DNA from: Phallusia fumigata
Lineage: Eukaryota > Chordata > Ascidiacea > Phlebobranchia > Ascidiidae
DNA: 36,459 bases
NCBI GenBank assembly: GCA_008931825.1
Contig: QXVZ01011285.1
Coordinates: forward strand, 1-36,459
Reading direction: 5' to 3'
A program made the translations under genes and the position numbers. Every line of letters begins with the position of its first letter. Within the stretch, counting starts at the first letter, position 1. Below the pieces are notes generated by a model, which was given only the letters and a program-made list of their open reading frames with translations, was not told the origin of the DNA and made no database searches. Of this stretch, positions 8,975-19,900 are shown one piece after another.

Positions 8975-9180
8975 GTACGTAATTATGGTGATACATATGA
9001 AAGTATTTGTTTGGTGTTGTTTTATTATTGCGTACTACATATGTGGAAGTGTTGTTGTTGGGAATTATTGCTCATCCAATCTCTAACACTTGTTTAATCA
9101 GTGACTTTCCAAAAGTGAAAAAGGGTAGGTTAGGTATCGCTTGGCCCCACACTTTTGTATCATTATCGTCTTGTGTCCAC

Positions 9181-9265
9181 GTGACAAGTTGTTCCGGTTT
9201 CGTACTATGTCTACGTGACATGTTGTCAGTGAAACTTAAGCCTACGTGACAATTAAGTTGTCACA
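9181..9265. promoter_or_regulatory. Trio of TGACA/TGTCA palindromes, unit 2
   Basis: Palindromes begin at 9181, 9215 and 9246 (spacing 34 and 31 nt), as in unit 1. The first has one mismatch (GTGACAAGTTGTT); the other two are preserved. Confidence 0.35.
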
Positions 9266-9433
9266 TTAAATAGGAGGCCGTGGTAAAAGGATTGCTGAGC
9301 AAACAATATAAACCGAATCGGCAGAACTTAGTGTAATAAAACCCCAACAACAAGTTTTATTGCATTACTAAAAATGCTGCACAAAAAGTTCCACAATCTC
9401 TGTCTATTCTCTTTGTCTCAGGAACTTCACAGC

Positions 9434-9575
9434 TTACGTGCTTTCTAGGTGGAACACATGGCGGAAAACGACGTCGAGATTAGCCACAGGTCGGGAGCGA
9501 GGCACTCGAATGCCGACGCGATAAGTCGTAGAGAAACCGCTGACAAACTCATTTGGAAAAATAAACGAAGTTGAA
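9434..9575 (+). pseudogene. Ty3/gypsy RNase H fragment, unit 2
   Basis: Essentially identical to the unit 1 fragment at 8061, with the same internal stop ahead of VEHMAENDVEISHR and the same SGARHSNADAISRR motif. Confidence 0.7.
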
Positions 9576-10149
9576 CAAAGTAAGGAATTGATCAATAATT
9601 TGTTGGATGTACATAAATACTGCAATAAAAGTAAAAGTATTTGTTTTGTGTAGTTTTAATGATAAGTATGACATATGTGGGAGTGTTGTTGTTGGGAAAT
9701 ATCAGGGGTGTCAACCTTTTAGGCCGAAGGGTCACGGGCGATTCGCAAATGATTTTGTGGGACACTTGACGATAGGGAATTTTGTATTTAAGTTGGCACT
9801 GCAAATTATAACAAAAATGGTCAAAATCTTCGCACCGAAATTTCATCAGGCATATTGACCTGTTGCAGACAAATACAAAGTTTTAACATGTCTACCGATT
9901 GCCGTTTGGGAGCACTACGGGCATAACATCATCGATAAATCATCAATAAAATAATAATTCCCTGTGTAGCATTTGATTTCAACTGGATCGTTGAAATGAG
10001 AAATTGTGCCTTTTAATAGGATTTTTTTTATCCACTACGCTTGTTTAATGTTGCTTGAAAACTTCTGGTTTTCGACATCGATGCATTTGCGGGCGATTGA
10101 ATGACTAAAACATTGAATAGAGTTACATTAGGTATTTTTTGTCGTGCAG

Positions 10150-10348
10150 GTTTCCTAATTATGAGACCTTCATGGACAATGTGAAAACTATCAGCAAAAT
10201 ACGACTTAGAGATCAGCTTCAGGTCAATTGCGAAGCACTCAAATACAGACGCAGTGAGCCGGAGAGAAACAAAAGACGAACTGCTTTTGCACACTTCGAT
10301 AGAAACGAATTGGAACGAAACAAGGAACTAATCATTGTTTTGCTGATC
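10150..10348 (+). CDS. Exon-like open frame of unknown function, repeat unit 2/3 junction
   Basis: Second copy of the 8776-8974 frame, again 199 nt between GTCGTGCAG and GTACGT. By my reading about nine of a dozen base differences from the first copy alter the protein (for example Asp to Ala, Val to Leu, Phe to Ile), so the frame stayed open without obvious purifying selection. Confidence 0.35.
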
Positions 10349-10555
10349 GTACGTAATTATGATGATACATATGAAAGTATTTGATTAGTGTCGATTTATT
10401 TGTGCGTACTACATATGTGGAAGTGTTGTTGTTGGAAATTATTGCACATCCAATCTATAACGCTTGTTTAATCAGTAATTTTACAATAGTGTAAAAAGGG
10501 TAGGTTAGGTATCGCTTGGCCCCACACTTTTATATCACTATCGTCTTGTGTCCAC

Positions 10556-10640
10556 GTGACAAGTTGTCCCGGTTTCGTACTGTGTCGACGTGACATGTTG
10601 TCAGTGAAAGTCAAGCCTACGTGACAATTAAGTTGTCACA
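10556..10640. promoter_or_regulatory. Trio of TGACA/TGTCA palindromes, unit 3
   Basis: Palindromes begin at 10556, 10590 and 10621, again 34 and 31 nt apart, with cores intact. Confidence 0.35.
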
Positions 10641-10806
10641 TTAAATAGGAGGCGGTGGTAAAAGGATTGCTGAGCAAACAATATAAACCGAATCGGCAGA
10701 ACTTAGTGTAATAAAACCCCAACAACAAGTTTTATTGCATTACTAAAAATGCTGCACAAAAAGTTCCACAATCTCTGTCTATTCTCTTTGTCTCAGGAAC
10801 TTTACA

Positions 10807-10948
10807 GCTTACGTGCTTTCTAGGTGGAACACATGGCGGAAAACGACGTCGAGATTGGCCTCAGGTCGGGAGCGAGGCACTCGAATGCCGACGCGATAAG
10901 TCGTAGAGAAACCGCTGACAAACTCATCTGGAAAAATAAACGAAGTTG
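10807..10948 (+). pseudogene. Ty3/gypsy RNase H fragment, unit 3
   Basis: Third copy, with a few substitutions (for example GGCCTCAGG for GCCACAGG), same internal stop and same SGARHSNADAISRR signature. Confidence 0.65.
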
Positions 10949-11604
10949 AACAAAGTAAGGAATTGATCAATAATTTGTTGGATGTACATAAATACTGCAA
11001 TAAAAACGGGCGATTCATAAATGATTTTGTGGGCCACATTGACGATAGGGAGATTTTTATTTCAGTTTCCAGTGTAAATTGGTACTAAAATGGCCAAATT
11101 CTTCGCACCGAAATTTCATCAGGCATATTGACCTGTTGCAGACAAATAAAAAGTTTTAACATGTCTACCGATTGCCATTTGGGAGCACTACGGGCATAAC
11201 AACATCGATAAATCATCACTAAAATAATAATTTCCTGTGTAGCATTTGATGTCAACTGGATTGTTGAAATGAGAAAATGTGCCTTTTACTAGGATTTTTT
11301 TATCCACTAAGTATCTTTCATATTGCTCGAATGCCGACGCGATAAGTCGTAGAGAAACCGCTGACAAACTCATTTGGAAAAAAAAAGGAAGTTGAACAAA
11401 GTAAGGAATTGATCAATAATTTGCTTGATAAACAGTGATACAAATGACTTTTGTATGATTGTTGTGCTGTCTTCGGTGTCATTGAATGCCATTGGAGTGT
11501 CTCGTTTTTATTTATTTTTTTTTTTATTTTAGAAAGTTACTCGAGCGCATAGAGCGATAGAAGGGAATAAATTTTTTGACCCTATTCGAGGAACAATAGA
11601 CAAA

Positions 11605-11695
11605 CGTTCGACCGAGTGGTCGAAGACACTAGACTCATGTGCAGACCACAATAAAAATCGAACGAGATTCGTACTCGTGAGCGTCCTAGGTTCAT
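11605..11695 (+). repeat. tRNA-like SINE fragment, family 2
   Basis: CGACCGAGTGGTCGAAG (A-box-like) followed about 50 nt later by GAGATTCGTACTCG and CTAGGTTCA (B-box-like). The same pair of blocks, reverse-complemented, occurs at 29281-29375 and 35161-35255. Confidence 0.5.
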
Positions 11696-11699
11696 AATA

Positions 11700-12940
11700 A
11701 CTTGTTAACAGTGTTAGTTATGTATTTAACATCATGAAATTTTTTTTCGTTTCTTGCCACAATTTTTCTTTTTGCAGGTGAGCTTTGGTGTTATGCTTGG
11801 CTGAAAGATGCGAACTAATGGTATTTTTTGTCTTTATTCTGGCTCCGCCGGCTATATATTTCTTTATAACTTTTTTGCAACAAAACATTAGTGAGTGTCC
11901 CGAGACGATGCTACAGTGTAACTGTAACATAATCTTTCTTTTTAAAAGCCATTTTATCCATGCCAAACTTCAACGTTACAACAATTGGGCAACTTAGTTA
12001 TTCTTTTCAGGTTTTGGTGTGCTGATGAATTTAGAAAGTAGTGTCGTGGCGAAAAAGAGTGCCGGTTAAATTTTAAACATTGATTCTTAACATGGGGCGC
12101 AAGACCCAAGAGGGAGAATGCATACATTTAGGTAAATTTGAAAAAAAATTATCAAAAATTTTCGCGAGGTATTCAACAAATTTTTCAACAAAGCAACTTC
12201 TGTTGCGAAATTACTCTTATAAACCGTGGTACTATCTCCTCTATTCATCACCTTAACGACAATTCGTTCTTATCTCCGAACCTATACTTTTACACAACTT
12301 CCGGTGTAAACGTCCTTTCTCCTAGCGTCCCGCCCAGTCAGCCATCATGCCCGAGTAGTTGGTCGGTCAACCACTATATCCTGGTATACACCTTTAAAAA
12401 TAACGTGTATTATCGTGCTGTACTACTTTGAATTTACTTTATTTTACTTGACATATGTTTCCTATTTTTACATCACAGTACGCAGGTGGGTTTATTGTCC
12501 CCGTATTAACTGGACAACCAAAAGTTAGTTGCTAAAGTTTGTGGCGCTGTAAATCAATGCCTAATGACAAAAAAAAATTATAGAAACGGTCCCCAAACGA
12601 CCTCCAGAGAGACTACTTATATATGATTATTGTCGATCTGTGTTTTCAATTAGTCATTGTGGTTGTACGTTTGGGTTACGTGTTGGCAAAAAATTAATAA
12701 TGAAGCTCCTCCCAAATTATTTGAAAACGTCCCCGTTTCAAATTGTAAAAATATGGTAAACCCAGCTGAAAGTAAACTTAATCAAAAGGTCTACAGTAAA
12801 TGAGGCCCAATAGGTTCACGAACATACTTTATCCCTGATAAAGTGATTATCGTAGTTTTTTGCTCACGAGGTTTGGAAAGAAGTTCGAGTGCATTGTTTA
12901 GTGGTAAGTAGGCTATCTCCAGTACCAAAACTGCAAAACA
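11700..12940. other. Intergenic stretch upstream of the NLR gene
   Basis: No coding feature supported; the short ORFs at 11785 and 12138 lack recognisable motifs. ATATATGATTAT near 12619 could be TATA-like, but this AT-rich DNA contains many such strings. Confidence 0.4.
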
Positions 12941-12950
12941 CGCGGATCAG
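12841..12950 (+). other. Possible 5' UTR exon of the NLR gene (donor at 12951)
   Basis: CGGATCAG|GTAAGTAG at 12943-12958 is an excellent splice donor with no coding frame attached. The matching acceptor TTTTTCATAG ends at 13681, 55 nt before the NLR start codon. The start of this exon is a guess. Confidence 0.3.
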
Positions 12951-13736
12951 GTAAGTAGTATATGTAACATCCTACCTTGGAAAATAAGATTACTGTCAAT
13001 ATTGAATTCATTTTGATCAATGTTCAAATTCAATGTCGCGCGAAATTGTTCAATAATTCTGCCTAAAGTTTTATGAAAGACGGGTAAGCCCACAGAAGGC
13101 AATTATGGCGTTGTGTAAATGTTGTTGCAGTTGTCTAATTAATAGTAAAACTTCTGTTTTTGGTGGTGGCCACTCTGCCCCTGTAGTTTCCAAATTGTGG
13201 CTATCCATTGAGCCGCGCCTTGATCTTGACAGCTTTCGAAACGCCGATTTGCAGGAACTGCTACTAGTGGCAAGCTTCAGACGAAGGTGTAAAGTTAAAG
13301 CCTAGACGAGAAAGAGCAGGTTGTGTTTCTGGTTTTGGACTAGATAGCTAAAACCAGAATGCTGGGACATTTGCGTACAACGCTGTGCTGTTGTTGTTAT
13401 TCGCTTTTCTTGCAAATGTACAGTGCTTAAGCAGGAAAAGGGCAGCATGGCCCATATCACTCCCTGGTTCAATTTCATTTACCTAAAATGTACTTTTCGA
13501 ATTTTTGATGAGCCATTGTTTATTAGGGAACTGACCGCCGTAGTAACTGAAACAAAATACCAACTCAACCTCCATATCTATTTTTTATGCTTTTTGTTTT
13601 ACTCTTTTGCAACGCATGTACGCGTTTGTTAACTTTAAACAAACGGTGACATCATATTTTGCACAAATTTGTTTTTCATAGGAATTAGGAGTTCAGTGAC
13701 ATAATAATGACGTGTTAATTGATTGATAAGTGGACC

Positions 13737-13970
13737 ATGACACAAGAACAAAACAATCAGGAGGTTAATCAAATTGTACGTGCAACAGAAGGACCACAGC
13801 CCAGTTCCACCCAAAGATTGGGTGATGTTGAGCCTTTACTAAGCCGAACCCAAGAACCAGGTGTGGTTCAGTCCCAACCCAGCTTACCTCAAGAATGGGG
13901 TGACGTTGTACCCCATTCAAGTCCAACCCAAATGTGTCCAGTCAGTCAAGATAACGCCGTTGTAAATATT
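13737..13970 (+). CDS. NLR exon 1: Pro/Gln-rich N-terminus
   Basis: 78 residues, phase 0 at the 3' end (ATT|GTAAGA). The start ATG at 13737 (ACCATGA context) is the first after an in-frame TAA at 13716. Three imperfect repeats share a P-x-S-x-TQ then GDV-x-P pattern (QPSSTQRLGDVEP, SQPSLPQEWGDVVP). Low complexity, no known domain. Confidence 0.75.
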
Positions 13971-16900
13971 GTAAGAAATTAGAAACAATTAAAGTTTGCG
14001 TTAGTTTTTAATGTTTTTTGTTTTATTTTGCAGGGTAGGGTACAAGCGGCTCAGTTCGGAGACACACATATCAACGCAACTGGACCAGTGTTCAACGCGC
14101 CAGTGGAACTTAATCAATACCACTATTACATACAGCAACAACAAACGGTTCAGCAACTGAACGAACAACCTAAATCTTCAACACAACAACCTGCACCAGT
14201 TGCTTTGCATGAAGAAACTTCGCCAAAGTTACTCGACGAAACCCCATCCGCATCGCATCAACCACATACAAGGCATAACCAGTCAACTTCATCACTGAAT
14301 ATGGAATCAGAAATCCTTCTTCCAACTTTAACGCAACCCGGGGCAGCGACAAACCCATCTCCAGCAACCCAGTCTACAGCAAGCATACGTCAACAAACAA
14401 CACAAGAAACTGGAAATGACAAATGTAAGAATATTTGCGCCTGTTGTACTATACGTGTGTGTGTTTCTTATTTGCCACTTATTACCTTTACACAGTTTAC
14501 AGCGACACACGTATCCTATTATGAAGGTTATTTACAGTCTAACGTCGTTCCTCCCTTTTGAAAAAGTGGTTTTAATTTCTTAGATGCACACATGATAAAC
14601 GGATGATGTTGCGCAAATCCGGCGTTGTTCTCTGTAACTTGTGACTCCAATTCACCCATTGATTATCACATAGGCCACCGAAACGTGAAATTTTAACAAC
14701 AGCAGCATTTGCTAAAGTAAATCACATAGAAGTTATATATTTTGTTGCTTGGTACAACACAAACTATTTAATGAGTTTTTCGCCTCTTTGGTCGTATTAA
14801 TCGTCTTTTTGAAAGGTCCAACCGACGCAGCGATTAGCAGTTGGTTGCACACTGCTACTATTCATACATAAACGCAATTATTCAGAGCTACCATGCGGTC
14901 ACCACAATACGTTTGCTATATCGCGCTGTAGATGACAATGAGTCACAGCAACCCTATTTAATTGTTTTCATCATTTTTTTGTGCTAGTTTGATGCCTTAT
15001 AAAGTAGTTCAGTAAAATAGTGAAACCGAAATGCGTTTGCCACGCTACAAAAGATCATGCTTTACAACAACTCGGCTCCTATTACACCAGTTCTCTGCAA
15101 TACAGCTGCATGTAAAATTATATATTTGACCTGTCAAAGAGCGAAAGTTGTTGAAATTTTATCGCCTCACCGAAACCACTTTGGAAAGAATCGGTTGGCT
15201 GCCGCCCGGCCAAGATAACCGCAGGTCGAAAAGTCTTGCACAACACATCAAAAATAATGACTATTTCTGCGACAATGACACTTATAAATTGGTTTGTGTG
15301 GGTAAGGAGGTGGGGTTCAAAATATGCCTTGTGCAGAAAGACTGTCACAGGCATGCAAGTAAAAAATGATTTGGTTAGTTTCGACAAATGCATCTTTTTC
15401 TTTACTGAACTTTTCTTTCCGAATCTCAAATGGACCATGCCGTAATAACTCCGTTACCAATAAGCGGTTGCATTTTGGGGGGACCTATGTTAAATAGAGC
15501 AGGTATTTGATATATCCATTGTGAAGTATAAAAAGGTTGAAAAGGGAAATCGTCTTTTTTATTTGCCACACAAGAAGCTTGTTTACACTGACACGGTTGC
15601 AATAAGTAAGTGTGTACTTTTCTGTTTAGGTGAACAACTAAAGTATTGGCTTAAAGAAAGTGTCGAAGCCTCAGCAAGTGAAGAATCGTCACTAGCCGAG
15701 TTCTGCGACCGACCTATATTACCTGTCAACCTTTCCATAGTCAGCAAACCACAACAAATTGACGACGAGTTTCAAGCAGAGGAACTTGCAAAGGTTTACG
15801 AAACACCAGAAAGTGACATCACCGGTGAGGAAATGTTTGCTCGTGCAAAACAAACTGCACAACAAGAGGCAGAGAGAAAATTTAGATCCGATAAAATGCA
15901 AGCAAAACAGAACTACATCGAAAAACATGGAAATGTAGTCGGTGTGGTTGGGCAAGCTGGAACAGGAAAAACCACCTCAGCTAAAAAGTGGGCCCTACAA
16001 GCTTTGCGTGGTCAATTGTGTGGAAACGTGTCCTATATCTTTTACATTGTTATTAGACTCCTTAACTTCACGGAGAAGATGACATTTCTTCAGTTTCTTC
16101 TTTCCACTATGTTGCCTGGCTTGGCTTTTACTTCTGATGAAGCAGCCATGCTATTTAGTGTATTACAAAAGGACAGAGATGTTTTGCTGATTTTCGACGG
16201 ACTGGATGAAGCAGCATTTAAATCATTTTCCACAACAACTCCTCTTCCCCTTTTACATTCAGAATCAACAGCAGAATGTTACCTGAAACATTTAGCGGGA
16301 GGAAACTTGCTTCCACGTGCTCGAAAGATGTTTACATCACGACCAGCCCAACTCTACAAGCTCAATCTCTTATACCGACCCACTTTTTTAGTTCAGATAC
16401 TTGGATTAACCCCAAGATCACAGGATGAACTTGGACGTCAAATATGTGGAAACAGATACGATGTAATACACCAAAAGCTAATCCGAAAGCGCAATATATT
16501 TGCACACTGTTATGTTCCTGTCAATTTTATATTGACACTCAACTATCTAATTAATTACGATGGAGATATTCAGTTTGTATCACTTACACGTGTTCTTGCT
16601 TTCACTTGTAGTCAATACGCAACGACCCAACATCTAAAGGGCGAAGAATGCGAGTTGGACAAACTGGCTAAAATGGCCTGGGATGGATTAAAAAACAAAA
16701 AGATGGTGTTTAATGCAAAGGACTTTCAAAAGGCAGGAATCAAACCAACCACGGCCGATGCGTTTCTGAACACATCAGTTGCAAAGCGAGTAAATCTCAA
16801 GCTGACGATATTGGAAGGACACAAATTTCGATATTTCTCTCACCTCATATGGCAGGAGTTCTTTGCGGCGTTCTATCTGATGATGGTGATGCCCCTTGAC

Positions 16901-19900
16901 GAGTTTAAAAAGCAATACAAACGAATAACCAAGGCCAGATGGGAAGTTGTTTCCAAGTTCGTCTTCGGAATTTACGATTCTTCGGTTTTTGAAGGCCTAG
17001 TAGCCCTTGTCTCAACAAGTTCCAGCGAAATCTGGTCGCAAAAGAAGTCCTTGCTCTTCCAATTTCTTACCTCGGAGACGAACCTCGGCGTAAAAGAAAT
17101 GAAGAGAGTTTGCAGCAGGGCTTATGAGACGAATGATCCTGAGATTGCTTCATCTGTGGCCTCCTTACTTCCTGATGAGATATATCTTAGTCGTTCATCT
17201 TTCCTTCCAGTAGACATCGAGAATCTTTCCTTTGCGATTCGACACAGAGCTTCCCCGGTATTACTATGGCTTTAATTGCGCCGATGCTTGCTTTGGCGCT
17301 CTCAACGTCAGAAACGAAAAAAATGTTCAAAACTTATAGTTCATCGATTTCAAAATATAAAAGCCATTTAAATTAAAACGGTTGAAGCTTTTTAAATTAA
17401 AACGGTTTAATCTTGATTAATGTGTGAAAAAACGCAATAATATTATGATTAATCGATGAGGTGTGGAGACTAAAATTGACTTTTTCTTTCTAATCCTAAG
17501 TGCGAAACTATGGCAATATAGACGAAGAAATTATTACTGGCTTAAATGAAACCATGTTAGTAATTTTTTCAATATAAAACGTTTCTAAATCGTAAACAAT
17601 AATGCTGAATGCACTGGCCACTATAACGCAATGAAGAAGGTTGTTGTAACTTTTAAAAACTATTACATAATTCTTGAAATACTTTCTGTTAAAATTGGGG
17701 CTGATTACAGCCAGTGGCAAATCCACCTGAAAGCTTTGATGTTTCAGCTTTTGATGCGTACCCGTATAAAAATAAATGTAGTAAAATACCAGTTCAAGTC
17801 TCATAATTTCCGGGGAAAGTCAAAATACCTCATCTTGCTAATTTTCCCATGTCTGCATTTGCTCTTACTTTACATGCGTTGGTTTGCATTTACTTTAGTT
17901 GAAGATACTAGACCTTACCGGCACCGAGATTGATGCTTCTCGTGCTGCTTCACTGGCTCGTTGCCTTGACAACATTGTCGAGCTGCGGCTCAGGAGATGT
18001 GTGAACGGAACCGAAGGAATCAGACAACTCTGCCAAGCTGTATTTCAGCTAGAAAAACCGGTAACAGCGTTTTATATTTACCTACAAACAATTACATATT
18101 TACGTTGTGACAAGGGCTATGCAAGAATGGCTGGACGGTACGTTGGTACGGTATTGTACGCAGCAAAAATCATTAAAAGGTACGGTGGGGCGGTATGACC
18201 GTCCTTACGAGGTACGTGGTACGCACAACTTAATACGTACCGTACCTTGGGGTGTATTAGGCCTGCCCACATGACACCACAAAAGAACAATAACGCAAAA
18301 TGAATATAGTAATGTATCTTATGTCGCCCCGGTTCGTTACGTTGCTCAATGACGAACAAACAAAAACCAAGAAGTATCTTACCTTACTTGGTTACTTCCT
18401 TCCAACCCTCCAGACATTGGCCATGTTTATTTAGAGTTGTGCCAAAATGCGTTAACACTGGAGGCTAGAAAGGTAATGTAATTTACAACCGTATGTTCTC
18501 CAAAGCCTCTGATTTACTTCATCACTTACGCAACAACCGAAACTACTCGGTCCCAAGTTAATTTCTACGAAAAAGATTGTAACACTTTAGGACATCAGTC
18601 CTGCTTTTTTTCATAGAGTTGTTGTTAAAAGCCGGCTTTAACACTGCACGCTTGAAAGATAGTAAACTTCGACCCGTATGTTTTCCTGGACGTTTTACTG
18701 AGTAAATCAGAGCTTCACCAACTTTTTGGTCTGCGACCTCTTTTGATTTCTCAAATTTTTCTGCGAGCTTCTAAACTTCGAATGCGACAAAAAAGATCCG
18801 TATCTATCTTTGGGCTTCAGTTTTTTGCCATGCGTAGCTGTGGAGATGAAAATAGAATACAGCTAAAATACATAACTTTATTTATTTTTATCGTCCAGGC
18901 TGCATTTGTTACGACTTTGCAAGCGTTGTTTTGCATTTTGCATCAGCTGAAGAGACTCGAACTCTCCCGCAACGAGATAAGTGATCGGGGAGCAGCTTCA
19001 CTGGCTCGTTGCCTTCACAACATTGAAAAGCTGCTGCTGACTGGATGTGAAATCAAAAGCGAAGGATTCAGATTAATCTGCGATTCTATACTTCAACTCC
19101 AAAAACCAGTAAGAAGTTATATTTAGAAACAAAACAAAAAAAGCAAAACAACAAGATCATGTTAATATCACACAGAATACATTCAGTAACTAATAAAATA
19201 TGGATATTTTTTTATTTTTGACACAATTGAAAAAAAATCGCCTAAAAATAATGAAAGGTGAACGAGGTTTTTATATTTCATAATAACTGACACTATATGG
19301 AAATGTATGACACATTATACCGTTGTAGAATATTTTGATAAACAGTAGTTAATTTTTGTGTCATTGGTAAGCGAAGACTTTTCTATACCCAGTCTGGAAG
19401 CAAACATAGTTTGGTTTCTGTTGAGGCTACCCACATGACATCACATTAAAAAAGAAAATATTAAAATGAAATAATAGATCACTCAGCGCAATTCATAAGG
19501 TTTTCTCATTTCCAACCAAACACCGTGTTTTAAATCAAACAGTCACTTTACATGTAAAGCGTATTACACTGCAAGACCTGCTGAACTTTTTGGTGGAAGT
19601 CCCATCTAAAGCTGGCTTTAACACTTGTCGCTTACTGTTGTATGCTTCCCAAGGCCTTTAATTATATCAACACACGTAACAAGCGCACAACTTAAAAAGC
19701 AAATCGGCCCTAAGGTAATTTTTATTAATATAATTTCAAAGACGTGTATTTTACAAAAGTTTAATTTCATTTTGTGAACACTTTTTGTCCCTTTGGTAAT
19801 AAACGTACTATAAAACTTCAAATGCTATTGGACAAAAATATAGATTGTAACATCCAAAAAGTTGCATTTGTCCAACACCTCTTAATGATAACTACAGTAT

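Larger units (their letters stand above)
7563..11424. repeat. ~1.37-kb tandem repeat block, nearly three units
   Basis: Units run about 7563-8974, 8975-10348 and 10349-11330. The block around the RNase H remnant recurs at 8061, 9434 and 10807, exactly 1373 nt apart each time. Unit 3 has an internal deletion of about 100 nt near 11008. It then jumps at about 11327 back to the RNase H segment (11327-11424), so an extra partial copy closes the block. Each complete unit holds a gypsy RNase H remnant, a CAGGGGTGTCAACC motif that resembles a hAT transposon terminus, an exon-like open frame, and three palindromes. A satellite-like or segmental amplification of composite transposon debris is the simplest reading. 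Confidence 0.85.

Noticed and set aside
7563-11424. CRISPR or similar short-repeat array
   Set aside because: The repeats are kilobase-scale and lack short repeat/unique spacer alternation; the genome is eukaryotic.
12138-12431. 97-residue ORF
   Set aside because: No domain, no repeat of it elsewhere, composition like random AT-rich sequence.
13105-13305. Small Cys-rich ORF ahead of the NLR
   Set aside because: No signal peptide or known cysteine pattern; it lies in the probable 5' UTR intron.
15148-15369. Extra NLR exon in intron 2
   Set aside because: The frame is open but has no convincing acceptor or donor, and exons 2 and 3 already join in perfect phase without it.
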